Below are positions 7,447 through 15,150 of a stretch of 34,430 nucleotides of DNA, in pieces. The translations under genes were made by a program, and so were the position numbers. The number at the start of each line of letters is the position of its first letter. Position 1 is the stretch's first letter. Where the stretch lies: NCBI GenBank assembly GCA_944392595.1, contig CALXXD010000005.1, forward strand, positions 67,104 through 101,533. The letters run 5' to 3'. Under the pieces are notes generated by a model. It did not search any database. It was given only the letters and a program-made list of their open reading frames with translations, and was not told the DNA's origin. The stretch is from an uncultured Alphaproteobacteria bacterium. Lineage in GTDB: Bacteria; Pseudomonadota; Alphaproteobacteria; Rs-D84.

Positions 7447-8709
7447 ATGAAAAAATTCAGCATTTATATTTTTGGAATTTGTGCGCTGGCGTTTGCCGCG
7501 TGTGATTTACAGCCCAAGATTTTGGCGTTGCCTGATACGGTTGGGGAATTTATTTCTGCGCGGTATCCTGCGTTGTTGGCCGATCCCGAGACCCAGCCTG
7601 AAATTTATAATGCCGCATCAATTGACTATGGCGTTTATGCGTCGCCAAATCTTTATGGTTCGGTTGATGATGCCGATTATGTCGAATATGCCAGTGTTAA
7701 TGATTATATCGTGCCGCCGTCCGCGACAAGCATGTATGGCGACACACCGCGCGATATTGATGCGGGCGCGCCAATTGTAACGGCGGATGCGGGCGATGCT
7801 GATTATCTGCGTGTGCCGATGTATGGCGGTGTTACAATGGTGCAATCCGTGGCCGAGATAACTGTTGCGCCCGGTGATACGCTTTATTCTTTGGCGCAAA
7901 TGTATGGGACAACGGTTGATGCGTTGGCGCGGGAAAATAATTTAAGCGTGCCGTATGCGCTGTCTGTTGGACAAAAATTAAAAGTGCCGGTTGAAAAAGA
8001 ATCTGGGGCGGTGCAAACGGTTGCTGTGCCGGCGGATGCAAATACGACCACGCGTGTGGAGTTGTCCGAGATAACAGTGGCGGCCGGCGATACATTGTAT
8101 TCTTTGTCGCGCCGGTATTCTGTGCCGGTGAATGATTTGGCGGTGATGAATAATTTAAGCGCGCCGTTCGCGCTGTCGGTGGGGCAAAAATTAAAGGTGC
8201 CTGATTTAAGTTCTGCACCTGTGCGCAGCGTTGCAACCACCAAGGTTGATTCTGCGACTGTGCCGGTGGCAAAGCCAAAGGAAAAAATTTCGTCTGATCC
8301 GACGCAGAAATTGCCAACAATCGGCGCGCGTTCTTCGTCAAAGTTTTCTTGGCCGGTGCGGGGCAGGGTGTTGTCTGCATATGGGGCAAAGGGCGATGGG
8401 TTATTTAACGATGGAATTAATATCGCGGCCGCACGTGGAACAACGGTGGGCGCCGCCGAAAATGGCGTTGTTGCATACGCAGGTAACGAAGTGAAGGGCA
8501 TGGGAAATCTGATTATTATTCAACATTCCGGCGGATGGATGACAGTGTATGCGCATCTGGATTCTATGACGGTGCGGCGTGGGAATAAAGTTTCTGTGGG
8601 GCAGAAGATAGGCACAGTCGGTGAAACGGGCAAGGTTGATGAACCGCAGTTACATTTTGAAATTCGTAAGGGAACAAAAGCGTATAATCCATCGACTTAT
8701 TTGAAATAA
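7447..8709 (+). CDS. nlpD: NlpD/DipM-like lipoprotein: two LysM repeats plus degenerate M23 (LytM) domain
   Basis: The precursor has about 420 residues. A hydrophobic leader ends in AFAAC (probable lipobox, Cys19, though -3 is Phe). An acidic, low-complexity linker comes next, then two near-identical LysM peptidoglycan-binding repeats. Both carry GDTLYSL and end in ALSVGQKLKVP. A C-terminal LytM/M23 domain closes the protein (NDGINIAAARGTTVGAAENG to KAYNPSTYLK). The zinc ligands expected of an active M23 peptidase are partly lost: the first His is replaced in FNDGINIA, and the final HxH reads QLHFE. This fits the NlpD/EnvC/DipM class, which activates cell-wall amidases instead of cutting peptidoglycan. 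The role in division is inferred; ftsI lies in the same arm. Confidence 0.88.
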   Translation: MKKFSIYIFGICALAFAACDLQPKILALPDTVGEFISARYPALLADPETQPEIYNAASIDYGVYASPNLYGSVDDADYVEYASVNDYIVPPSATSMYGDTPRDIDAGAPIVTADAGDADYLRVPMYGGVTMVQSVAEITVAPGDTLYSLAQMYGTTVDALARENNLSVPYALSVGQKLKVPVEKESGAVQTVAVPADANTTTRVELSEITVAAGDTLYSLSRRYSVPVNDLAVMNNLSAPFALSVGQKLKVPDLSSAPVRSVATTKVDSATVPVAKPKEKISSDPTQKLPTIGARSSSKFSWPVRGRVLSAYGAKGDGLFNDGINIAAARGTTVGAAENGVVAYAGNEVKGMGNLIIIQHSGGWMTVYAHLDSMTVRRGNKVSVGQKIGTVGETGKVDEPQLHFEIRKGTKAYNPSTYLK

Positions 8710-8715
8710 TAAAAT

Positions 8716-8749
8716 GGCTGTATGTGCATAAAATCCTGCATATACAGCC
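8716..8749 (+). terminator. Terminator hairpin after nlpD-like gene
   Basis: The arms GGCTGTATGTGCA (8716-8728) and TGCATATACAGCC (8737-8749) pair over 13 bp with one G-U. An 8-nt loop separates them and GTTTGTTTTG follows. It sits 6 nt behind the nlpD stop. Confidence 0.75.
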
Positions 8750-8770
8750 GTTTGTTTTGTGTAATAAAAA

Positions 8771-8857
8771 GCCACACGGTGCGTCGGGCTTTGTGTGGAA
8801 ATCTTTGCAGTGTGGCGGTAATGAAAAAGCCACACTTCGCGCAAGGCTTCGTGTGGC
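8771..8857 (-). terminator. Two tandem look-alike terminators downstream of tRNA-Lys (minus strand)
   Basis: Two hairpins with the same CCACAC/GTGTGG arms lie at 8772-8798 and 8829-8857. Read on the minus strand, each is followed by GGCTTTTT or GCTTTTT. They are placed to end tRNA-Lys transcription one after the other. Their shared outer sequence (AAAAAGCCACAC on the plus strand) suggests duplication. An additional inverted pair, AAAATTTC at 8861-8868 and GAAATTTT at 8892-8899, sits between them and the tRNA. Otherwise I see nothing in 8710-8900. Confidence 0.65.
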
Positions 8858-8900
8858 ACTAAAATTTCTTAAACTCACTGCGTTCGTTAACGAAATTTTG

Positions 8901-8976
8901 TGGTGGGCGCACAGGGACTCGAACCCTGGACCCACTGATTAAGAGTCAGTTGCTCTACCAGCTGAGCTATGCACCC
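8901..8976 (-). tRNA. tRNA-Lys (anticodon CTT)
   Basis: Read on the minus strand, the sequence starts GGGTGCATAGCTCAG and has a D-loop GCTGGTAGAGC. The anticodon stem ACTGA/TCAGT carries the loop CTCTTAA (anticodon CTT), and the T-arm has GGTTCGAGTCC. The 3' end is TGCGCCCACCA with CCA encoded. The acceptor stem pairs over 7 bp with one G-U. Its total length is 76 nt. It is a single gene oriented opposite to the surrounding protein genes. Confidence 0.96.
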
Positions 8977-9179
8977 GGGTCCATAATAAACGTGTCGTTT
9001 GTTACCATCGACTGGGGCAATTATAGACTTTTTTTCAATAAATGCAAGGGCTTTGTGTTCATATCGCACAAAATACATTGGGCATCCATACCTATGCAAA
9101 GTTTGTTTTTTGTCTGATACAATGACAGTGTTGGCATGAAAGAAAACTTTATAACAACAAAATAAAAAGGAGAGAGAAA

Positions 9180-9791
9180 ATGAAAAAAATAGTTATATCA
9201 ACACTGGCGGTGTTGGTTGCGTGTCCTGCTTTTGCGGCCGGACGTAATCCATACGACAGCAGTTGGCAATTGTTCGGATTGGATCCGTATATCGGTTTGC
9301 ATGGTGGCGTCGGTTATAATATGCTGCGTGAAAATTATAACGACCACAAAGAAACTATGTCTGATATCAGTTTCCAAGGGCGTGTGGCCATGGGTTTGGA
9401 AATTTGTGACACCGTGCGCAGTGAAATTGAATGGTCTATATTCAGCAAATCCAAGGACAGTGCAAAATTTGGTGGCAATGAAGAAATAGAAATTTCATCG
9501 AAAATGCAGACGTTGATGTGGAATACGTATTGGGAATTCGGTGGTTATCATATCGTTCGTCCGTTCTTTGGATTGGGCGCCGGTGTTGCATTTACCGATA
9601 TTGAACGCAATGTCCCAAGTGTCGGTTCGCACAGCGACAGCAAGACTCGTTTCTCGGCAATGGGAACATTGGGTATAACATTCGATATGGAACGTTTCGC
9701 TGTTGATATTGCGGCACGTTATAACTATGTCGATGTTAATTCCGGTTTGCATAATATCGGGGGCGATATTGGTATCAGATTTATGTTTTAA
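9180..9791 (+). CDS. Outer-membrane beta-barrel protein (small porin/OmpA-barrel-like)
   Basis: The 203-residue precursor has a clear signal peptide (MKKIVISTLAVLVACPAFA). The mature part alternates polar and hydrophobic residues, with barrel-strand stretches such as PYIGLHGGVGYNM, FQGRVAMGLEI, RPFFGLGAGVAF, FSAMGTLGITF and AVDIAARYNYV. It ends with IGIRFMF, whose terminal aromatic residue is the usual Bam-recognition signal. The length suits an 8-strand barrel of the OmpA-like/opacity family. A strong Shine-Dalgarno (AAAGGAGAGAG) precedes the ATG. No function beyond outer-membrane location can be read. Confidence 0.82.
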   Translation: MKKIVISTLAVLVACPAFAAGRNPYDSSWQLFGLDPYIGLHGGVGYNMLRENYNDHKETMSDISFQGRVAMGLEICDTVRSEIEWSIFSKSKDSAKFGGNEEIEISSKMQTLMWNTYWEFGGYHIVRPFFGLGAGVAFTDIERNVPSVGSHSDSKTRFSAMGTLGITFDMERFAVDIAARYNYVDVNSGLHNIGGDIGIRFMF

Positions 9792-9799
9792 CAAAAACG

Positions 9800-9832
9800 C
9801 GCTGTATGCCAGAAACGTGCATATAGCGCGAT
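9800..9832 (+). terminator. Hairpin after outer-membrane barrel gene
   Basis: CGCGCTGTATGC (9800-9811) pairs with GCATATAGCGCG (9821-9832) over 12 bp with one G-U. It lies 8 nt behind the stop. The downstream stretch is AT-rich but lacks a clean T-run, so termination may be partial and the lipoprotein gene downstream could be read through. Confidence 0.6.
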
Positions 9833-9863
9833 ATTTATAATATAAAATAAATGGAGAAAAATT

Positions 9864-10406
9864 ATGAAAAATTTAATTAAAAAGATGTTAGTTTTGTCAT
9901 CACTTTTGGGTGCCGTTGTGTTATTGTCGGGTTGCGCGGGTTGTGGCCACAGCAAGCCAAAACCGCAACCCAAACCGGCACCACAGCCAACCGAAACGGT
10001 TGTGTTTTATCAGACATACGAAGAATCGGATGTAAGCCGCGTGCATGCCAAAATGTACACCCACAGCAGTCGTGGCGGCGAATCCAGAATGGGCGAAATC
10101 AAGTTCGTTGAAACTGATGCCGGCTTAAAGATGGAGGTCGATGTTAAAGACCTGCGTCCGGGCAAGGTTTATACCGTGCGTATCCATCAATGCAGCAGTT
10201 GCAATAATAACAGCCTGTGCTGTGACAAAGAACCGATGTCTGTTAATTTGCCGACTTTAAGTTCGAATAAATCCGGTGGGCATCTGAAAGAATCGTTTAT
10301 TATTCGTGGCCTGACCGCGGAACAATTGAATAACGCCAAAATATTCTTGGAACGTGACGGCGGGTATAAAGCCGGCTGGGGCACGTTGGAAAAAGGTTGG
10401 TTATAA
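9864..10406 (+). CDS. Small lipoprotein with a possible degenerate Cu/Zn-SOD-like domain
   Basis: This 180-residue lipoprotein has a signal ending in LLSGC (lipobox, Cys24), a Pro/Lys-rich linker (KPKPQPKPAPQP) and a globular domain. From residue 76 the segment MGEIKFVETDAGLKMEVDVK DLRPGK has the rhythm of SodC proteins (IGTV-ET-GL-DL-LPPGEHGFH). It continues with VRIHQCSSC where SodC has HVHEKGSC, and later NLPTL and IFLERDGGY where SodC has DLPAL and MIHAGGDN. Apart from one His, the copper and zinc ligands are absent, so SOD activity is not expected. Five cysteines cluster around residues 111-122. The resemblance is by eye only; 'lipoprotein of unknown function' is the safe call. The Shine-Dalgarno is GGAG. 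Confidence 0.75.
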   Translation: MKNLIKKMLVLSSLLGAVVLLSGCAGCGHSKPKPQPKPAPQPTETVVFYQTYEESDVSRVHAKMYTHSSRGGESRMGEIKFVETDAGLKMEVDVKDLRPGKVYTVRIHQCSSCNNNSLCCDKEPMSVNLPTLSSNKSGGHLKESFIIRGLTAEQLNNAKIFLERDGGYKAGWGTLEKGWL

Positions 10407-10424
10407 TAATTTGTCCGGCATGAT

Positions 10425-10448
10425 AAATCCTGGGGTGCCCCAGGATTT
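10425..10448 (+). terminator. Terminator after the small lipoprotein gene
   Basis: AAATCCTGGGG and CCCCAGGATTT form an 11-bp perfect stem with a 2-nt loop as written (a 4-nt loop if the last pair opens). TTATTTTA follows. It lies 19 nt behind the stop. Confidence 0.82.
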
Positions 10449-10480
10449 TATTTTATATGTTTTTGGAATTTTTTCCTGTA

Positions 10481-10489
10481 TGATATTAT
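10481..10489 (+). promoter_or_regulatory. Extended -10 promoter directly before the start codon
   Basis: TGATATTAT (TGn-TATTAT) ends 6 nt before the ATG at 10496. The gene has no Shine-Dalgarno. The geometry is the same as at 7432-7447, so a leaderless transcript is likely. Confidence 0.5.
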
Positions 10490-10495
10490 TTCGAT

Positions 10496-11980
10496 ATGCG
10501 TATTGGATATGGATGTTTTGTAACTTTTCTGTGCGCTGCATTCGGTGTAAATGCGGCATGTGGTTATGATGTTATTCGCGTCGAAGCGGGCCGGACAGTT
10601 GATGTCAGCAATTTGGTTATTGATGAATCTGTTGTGATAGAAAATTATGGAACTTTGACCGGTACATTGAATGTGGGTGATGCGTTTGATGTTTATATCC
10701 AAAATTTTGGTAATGCAGATGAATTCTATTCAAATGCAATTCAATTAATTACGTGTGATGATAACCTGCGGCCTGTGGGTGGTGTGGATAATATAATTGT
10801 ATATAATGCAGATAAAATTTCTTTGGCTGATTTGGCGCGGGCATCAAATGGCGCACAAACAATAATAATCAAGAATTCTGGGGTTATATTGGATGGCGAC
10901 CAATCAGAACTGCAAAACGTTACGTTGCAGGAAGATGTGGTTTTGTATATAGAAGACATATCTGATTTACCAGATGGCGCGATTATGTCCAATGTAACAG
11001 TAAACGGGACCGTACGTTTGAATGTTGCAAATGTAAATCCGCTGTATCGATTTGGTTCGCGTATAGAGGCTGGAAATTTATATATCGATTTTGTGCGCGA
11101 TACAGATTATTCGAAAATACTGGGTGATAAGTTGGGCGGATTTTTGGACGAATTGCGCATCAAAAATTCAGATGATAAATTGTTGGCTGCGTTGGATGGC
11201 GCGGCAAGCGTTGATGAAATTCATTCCATTATGTCACGTTCCGCGCGTATTGCGCCGATGCAGTTAATGGATATTGTTCGTGTGATGAATGTAAATGAAA
11301 TGTCACGCGTGCGGGTGCGCGGCGATTCTTTGTCTTTAATCCCGATGGCGATGTTTGCAGATAATGCCAGTGCCATGGGTGGCGCAATTGACAGAAATTA
11401 TGGTGTTGGATCAAAAATAACTGTGGGTATTTCTGGATACGCATACGCAATGTCGTATGGTGATGGTTTCGATGAATATGAATCCGTGCTGTACGGCGGA
11501 AACGTGCATATAGCGTATTTTGATGATGTTATTTTTGCACGTGCGTTGGCGGGCGTGTCGGTTGCAAATTTTTACACCGGGGCTGTATTTAATGGCGCGG
11601 ATATTGTTGAAAATCCAATGGGATTTTCTGGGTATGGGGCGGCGGATTTTGGTGTGGCGTTTGATGTTGCGCGTAATGTGAATTTGATGCCGTTTGTGCG
11701 GGGCGGGGTGGATTATGCAAATATTGCAAATTTGTCTGATACTGAATTTATTGCGGCCATTGGTGCAAATTTGTTAATCGATTCGGTTGGGTATGATTTG
11801 AAATACCAATATGGTGTTGGGGTAAATGCCGATATCCGTGGCATATTTAATGCAGACGCGCAAATGTATATTTCTTCGCCACATGATAATTTCAGCGCTG
11901 TGTTAAGTGTTGGCGCGATATATGATGAATCCACAGGATTTGGGTTCAAGTTGGGATTAAATCTGGGCGTAAAATTTTAA
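10496..11980 (+). CDS. Autotransporter-like outer-membrane protein
   Basis: The 494-residue protein has a signal peptide (MRIGYGCFVTFLCAAFGVNA, cleavage near residue 20). A passenger of roughly 230 residues has the repeating short-strand look of a beta-helix (TVDVSNLVIDESVVIENYGT, DVTLQ-type turns). The C-terminal half has barrel features: SKITVGISGYAYAMSYGDGF, VIFARALAGVSVANFY, FGVAFDVARNVNLMPFVRGG, ending GFKLGLNLGVKF with a terminal Phe. This layout matches type Va autotransporters of small size. The passenger shows no protease or lipase motif, so adhesion or surface display is only a guess. It converges with miaB, 4 nt apart. Confidence 0.72.
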   Translation: MRIGYGCFVTFLCAAFGVNAACGYDVIRVEAGRTVDVSNLVIDESVVIENYGTLTGTLNVGDAFDVYIQNFGNADEFYSNAIQLITCDDNLRPVGGVDNIIVYNADKISLADLARASNGAQTIIIKNSGVILDGDQSELQNVTLQEDVVLYIEDISDLPDGAIMSNVTVNGTVRLNVANVNPLYRFGSRIEAGNLYIDFVRDTDYSKILGDKLGGFLDELRIKNSDDKLLAALDGAASVDEIHSIMSRSARIAPMQLMDIVRVMNVNEMSRVRVRGDSLSLIPMAMFADNASAMGGAIDRNYGVGSKITVGISGYAYAMSYGDGFDEYESVLYGGNVHIAYFDDVIFARALAGVSVANFYTGAVFNGADIVENPMGFSGYGAADFGVAFDVARNVNLMPFVRGGVDYANIANLSDTEFIAAIGANLLIDSVGYDLKYQYGVGVNADIRGIFNADAQMYISSPHDNFSAVLSVGAIYDESTGFGFKLGLNLGVKF

Positions 11981-11984
11981 GTTG

Positions 11985-13286
11985 TTATTCAACAATTTCG
12001 CCGCGCAGAGATGCTTTGTTCGCCGCGGTTATTTTTATTTTTGCGATTTGTGGTGCTGTATCCGCGGGGATATTTACGATGCATTGTTGCATATATGGGG
12101 TGCGATAAATTGTGTGTTGGCCCGTTTTGTCGGCGCCTTCGCACAGGCATTCCAATTCGCGGTCGATGCATGATTCATTGAATTCGCGCTGGATTTCATT
12201 TAATAAAGCATCCAGTTTATATAAGCGTTGGGATTTGATTTTTTCGGGTATCTGGTTCGGCATTACGGCCGCCGCAGTATGCGGGCGGGGCGAATATTTG
12301 AATGAAAAAGAATTTATGTATTTTATGCGGTTTGCAATTTCCAATGTTTGTTCAAAATCGTCGTCTGATTCGCCGGGGAATCCAACAATAAAGTCGCTGG
12401 ATATTTGAACATCTGGACGGGCGGATTTTAATTTGTCAACAATATCTATATATAGATCCAGCGTGTATGGACGGTTCATCTTTGTCAATACATTTTGCGA
12501 CCCGCTTTGTATAGGTATATTCAAGAAGGGCAGCAGTTTAGGTTCTGTGCGGAACATGTCGATTAAATCATCGGTCATTTCTGTTGGATAACTGGATGTA
12601 AAACGAATACGTTTAACAGCGTCCAATTTGGCGGTGGAACGAATTAAATCAGATAAACGATATATTTTCCCGTCTTCGTCCGTGTATTTATATCCATTTA
12701 CGTTTTGACCCAAAAAGCATATTTCAATCGCGCCTGTGTTGGCGGCATGAATGGTGTCGCGCACCACGTCGTCATAGGGGCGTGATATTTCGCGTCCGCG
12801 TGTATATGGCACGATACAGTATGTACAGCAATGATTGCAGCCTTCTTGGATTGGTATATATGCAACCGTGGGGGACGCGTCCATTTGTGGCATTTCATCA
12901 AATTTTTCCAATCCGCCTAAATCGATATTAAACAGTCTGGTATCTGGATTTTCCAAAATTTCCGGTAATTTATGATAACTTTGCGGCCCCAAAACAAAAT
13001 TTAATTCAGGCACACGACGAAACGCATCCGCGCCCGATTCGCGCGCAACGCATCCAACAATGCCCATAATCGCATCAGGCTTTTTTTCAGTGCGCATACG
13101 CCCCAGTGCACTGAATACCTTGTCCGTTGCCTTGGCGCGTACGGCGCATGTATTTAATATAATTATGTCTGCATCGGTGTAATCGTCGGTCTGGGTGTAT
13201 CCACGGCCACGCAGCATGGATGCAATGCGTTGCCCGTCATATACGTTCATTTGACAACCGAATGTATGAATGAAAAATTTTTTCAT
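11985..13286 (-). CDS. miaB: tRNA-2-methylthio-N6-dimethylallyladenosine synthase MiaB
   Basis: MiaB is a radical-SAM methylthiotransferase that modifies A37 of tRNAs reading UNN codons. The 433-residue protein has the three domains in order. The UPF0004 domain has its three cluster cysteines at Cys11 (HTFGCQMN), Cys47 (LNTCAVR) and Cys79 (GIVGCVA). The radical-SAM motif is CNHCCTYC (Cys150, Cys154, Cys157), followed by IVPYTRGRE and SFKYSPRPHTAA. The C-terminal TRAM domain begins around RELECLCEGADKTG. It lies 2 nt behind the 61-aa gene and shares its direction with gatB, so a gatB - small gene - miaB unit is likely. Both tRNA genes in the window lie close by. Confidence 0.96.
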   Translation of the reverse strand: MKKFFIHTFGCQMNVYDGQRIASMLRGRGYTQTDDYTDADIIILNTCAVRAKATDKVFSALGRMRTEKKPDAIMGIVGCVARESGADAFRRVPELNFVLGPQSYHKLPEILENPDTRLFNIDLGGLEKFDEMPQMDASPTVAYIPIQEGCNHCCTYCIVPYTRGREISRPYDDVVRDTIHAANTGAIEICFLGQNVNGYKYTDEDGKIYRLSDLIRSTAKLDAVKRIRFTSSYPTEMTDDLIDMFRTEPKLLPFLNIPIQSGSQNVLTKMNRPYTLDLYIDIVDKLKSARPDVQISSDFIVGFPGESDDDFEQTLEIANRIKYINSFSFKYSPRPHTAAAVMPNQIPEKIKSQRLYKLDALLNEIQREFNESCIDRELECLCEGADKTGQHTIYRTPYMQQCIVNIPADTAPQIAKIKITAANKASLRGEIVE

Positions 13287-13288
13287 TT

Positions 13289-13474
13289 TTATTTTTGCTT
13301 TTGTTTTTCGGCGCGCATGCGTTTTGATTTTATCGCCTGTAAGTGTTTTTGATATACGTCGATTTCACTGGGGTGCAGCGTTCTGTATGGAACGCGAACT
13401 GTGCCGTATTCAACACCAGTAATTGGATCGTCTTTGACGATTGTTACAATGGAAAAAGTTTGTTCGTCTGACAT
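13289..13474 (-). CDS. Small conserved-context protein of unknown function (61 aa)
   Basis: This short hydrophilic protein begins MSDEQTFSIVTIVKDDPITG and ends in a very basic helix (KSKRMRAEKQKQK). There is no signal peptide, membrane span or recognised motif. A GGTGA ribosome-binding site lies about 8 nt before the ATG. It sits between gatB (19 nt) and miaB (2 nt) in the same direction, so it is a genuine operon member and not a spurious frame. The basic tail would suit RNA or ribosome contact, but that is inference from composition and context. Confidence 0.68.
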   Translation of the reverse strand: MSDEQTFSIVTIVKDDPITGVEYGTVRVPYRTLHPSEIDVYQKHLQAIKSKRMRAEKQKQK

Positions 13475-13493
13475 TTTTTATTCACCATTATTT

Positions 13494-15017
13494 TTATGAT
13501 AATTTTTTACGCAGTATTTCATTTACAACGGCCGGATTCGCTTTGCCACCGGTTGATTTCATAACCGCACCAACAAAGAACCCCAGCAGTCCAGTTTTGC
13601 CGGATTTATATTGTTCAACCTGGGGTGCGTTTTTGGTGATTACATCATCAACAACCGATTCGATTGCGGCGGTATCGGTAATTTGCTGCATACCGAATTT
13701 TTCGGCAATTGCGCGCGGGGTGCCTGTTTCGCCATCCAACATTTTGATAAATATTTCCTTGGCCTGTTTTCCGTTGATTGCGTTTTCGGCAATCATATCG
13801 ACCAATTCGGCCAAATCAGACGGTGTGATAATCCGCGCTGTGCCGCGCTCAGATGTATCCACAGCGTTTTTTGCGTCCCAATTTTCGGGGTGTGCGAACA
13901 ATTCAGAAATCATCCAATTTGCGATGGATTTCGCGCGTTTTGGGTTGTTTCCAACCGCCGCATCAAACCATTTTGATATGTCCGTCGTTTCAGTCAGACG
14001 CGCGGCATCATATTCAGACAGCCCGAAATCATGCACATAGCGCGCGCGGGTCGCCGCCGGCAATTCGGGCATATTGCTGCGAATACGTTCAATTGTTTCT
14101 TCGCTGATTTCCAGTGGCAACAGGTCCGGGTCAGGGAAGTAGCGGTAATCCAGTGCGTTTTCTTTGCTGCGCATTACCGATGTTGTGCCGTCGGCCTGGG
14201 AATAGCGCATTGTATCCTGGGACACTGTGCCACCATTTTCATATATTTCGATTTGACGGCGAGCCTCGTATTCAATGGCGGATTTAATAAATTTGAACGA
14301 CACCATATTTTTGGTTTCTGTACGCGTGCGGAATTCTTTTGAACCAACGGGACGCACAGACACATTAACGTCGGCGCGCATGGATCCTTCCTCCATATTT
14401 GCCTTGGACACGCCCAGGGCGCGCGCAATTTCACGAATTTCACGCAGGTAGCGTTCGGCCTCGTCTGGGGAAGTGATATACGAATTATTTTCAGGGTTCT
14501 TTGTATCCAGGAACGTTACGATTTCCAGCAAGGCAACGCCCGTACGATTATAGTCCGCAAAAGATTTTGTTGGATGTACGTCGTGTTTTAATTTTCCTGC
14601 GTCTTGTTCCAGGTGTGCGCGTTCGATTAAAATCTTTTTTGGATTGCCATCATCGCCCATAATTTCAACCCAGCCGCGGCCAACAATTGGTGGTTCTTCG
14701 ACCGGTTGGGAAATCTGATATCCCTGGGGCAGGTCAGGGTAAAAATATTGTTTGCGGGCAAATTTACTGCGGCGGGATATTTCCGCATTCAGACCCAGTC
14801 CCATTTTTATTGCCTGCTCAACACAGTATTCATTTAATACCGGCAACATGCCCGGCATTGCGACATCAACCATTGAAACCTGGGTATTTGGGGAAATCGA
14901 CGGGTTATAGTCCGCGGATGCACCACTGAACAGTTTGCTGTTGGACAGAACCTCGATATGAGTTTCAAGTCCGATAACCAATTCCCAATCTGTTGTTTTG
15001 CCCTTTATCGTAAACAT
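13494..15017 (-). CDS. gatB: Asp-tRNA(Asn)/Glu-tRNA(Gln) amidotransferase subunit B
   Basis: GatB activates the misacylated tRNA carboxylate and binds tRNA in the GatCAB complex. The 507-residue protein starts with the family opening ELVIGLETHIEVLSNSKLFS. It contains MVDVAMPGMLPVLNEYCVE, RKQYFYPDLPQGYQISQ, SMRADVNVSVRP, RTETKNMVSFKFI and LDYRYFPDPDLLPL. The C-terminal YqeY-like tail ends FVGAVMKSTGGKANPAVVNE. It is slightly longer than usual (about 475-500). It is split from gatA by a tRNA-Phe gene on the other strand, so it must have its own promoter or be transcribed antisense through that tRNA. Confidence 0.97.
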   Translation of the reverse strand: MFTIKGKTTDWELVIGLETHIEVLSNSKLFSGASADYNPSISPNTQVSMVDVAMPGMLPVLNEYCVEQAIKMGLGLNAEISRRSKFARKQYFYPDLPQGYQISQPVEEPPIVGRGWVEIMGDDGNPKKILIERAHLEQDAGKLKHDVHPTKSFADYNRTGVALLEIVTFLDTKNPENNSYITSPDEAERYLREIREIARALGVSKANMEEGSMRADVNVSVRPVGSKEFRTRTETKNMVSFKFIKSAIEYEARRQIEIYENGGTVSQDTMRYSQADGTTSVMRSKENALDYRYFPDPDLLPLEISEETIERIRSNMPELPAATRARYVHDFGLSEYDAARLTETTDISKWFDAAVGNNPKRAKSIANWMISELFAHPENWDAKNAVDTSERGTARIITPSDLAELVDMIAENAINGKQAKEIFIKMLDGETGTPRAIAEKFGMQQITDTAAIESVVDDVITKNAPQVEQYKSGKTGLLGFFVGAVMKSTGGKANPAVVNEILRKKLS

Positions 15018-15070
15018 TTTTATTTTTCCTTGCTTTTTATCATTTGATACTTTATTATTCGTTTCACATT

Positions 15071-15146
15071 GGCCAGATAGCTCAGTTGGTAGAGCAAGGG
15101 ACTGAAAATCCCTGTGTCAGTGGTTCGATTCCACTTCTGGCCACCA
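15071..15146 (+). tRNA. tRNA-Phe (anticodon GAA)
   Basis: The acceptor stem GGCCAGA pairs with TCTGGCC over 7 bp, discriminator A and encoded CCA follow. The D-loop region is TAGCTCAGTTGGTAGAGCA. The anticodon stem AGGGA/TCCCT holds the loop CTGAAAA (anticodon GAA). The T-arm has GGTTCGATTCC. It totals 76 nt and lies in the 134-bp space between gatB and gatA, opposite in strand to both, ending 4 nt before the gatA stop. Confidence 0.97.
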
Positions 15147-15150
15147 TTTT

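Noticed and set aside
7884..8501. A 205-codon open frame antisense to the nlpD-like gene
   Set aside because: The translation repeats because it mirrors the two LysM repeats. The sense frame has clear domains.
8564..8935. Long minus-strand frame over the nlpD end, the hairpins and the tRNA-Lys
   Set aside because: It runs through a clear tRNA gene and two terminators and has no homology-like composition. It is a typical spurious frame at a tRNA.
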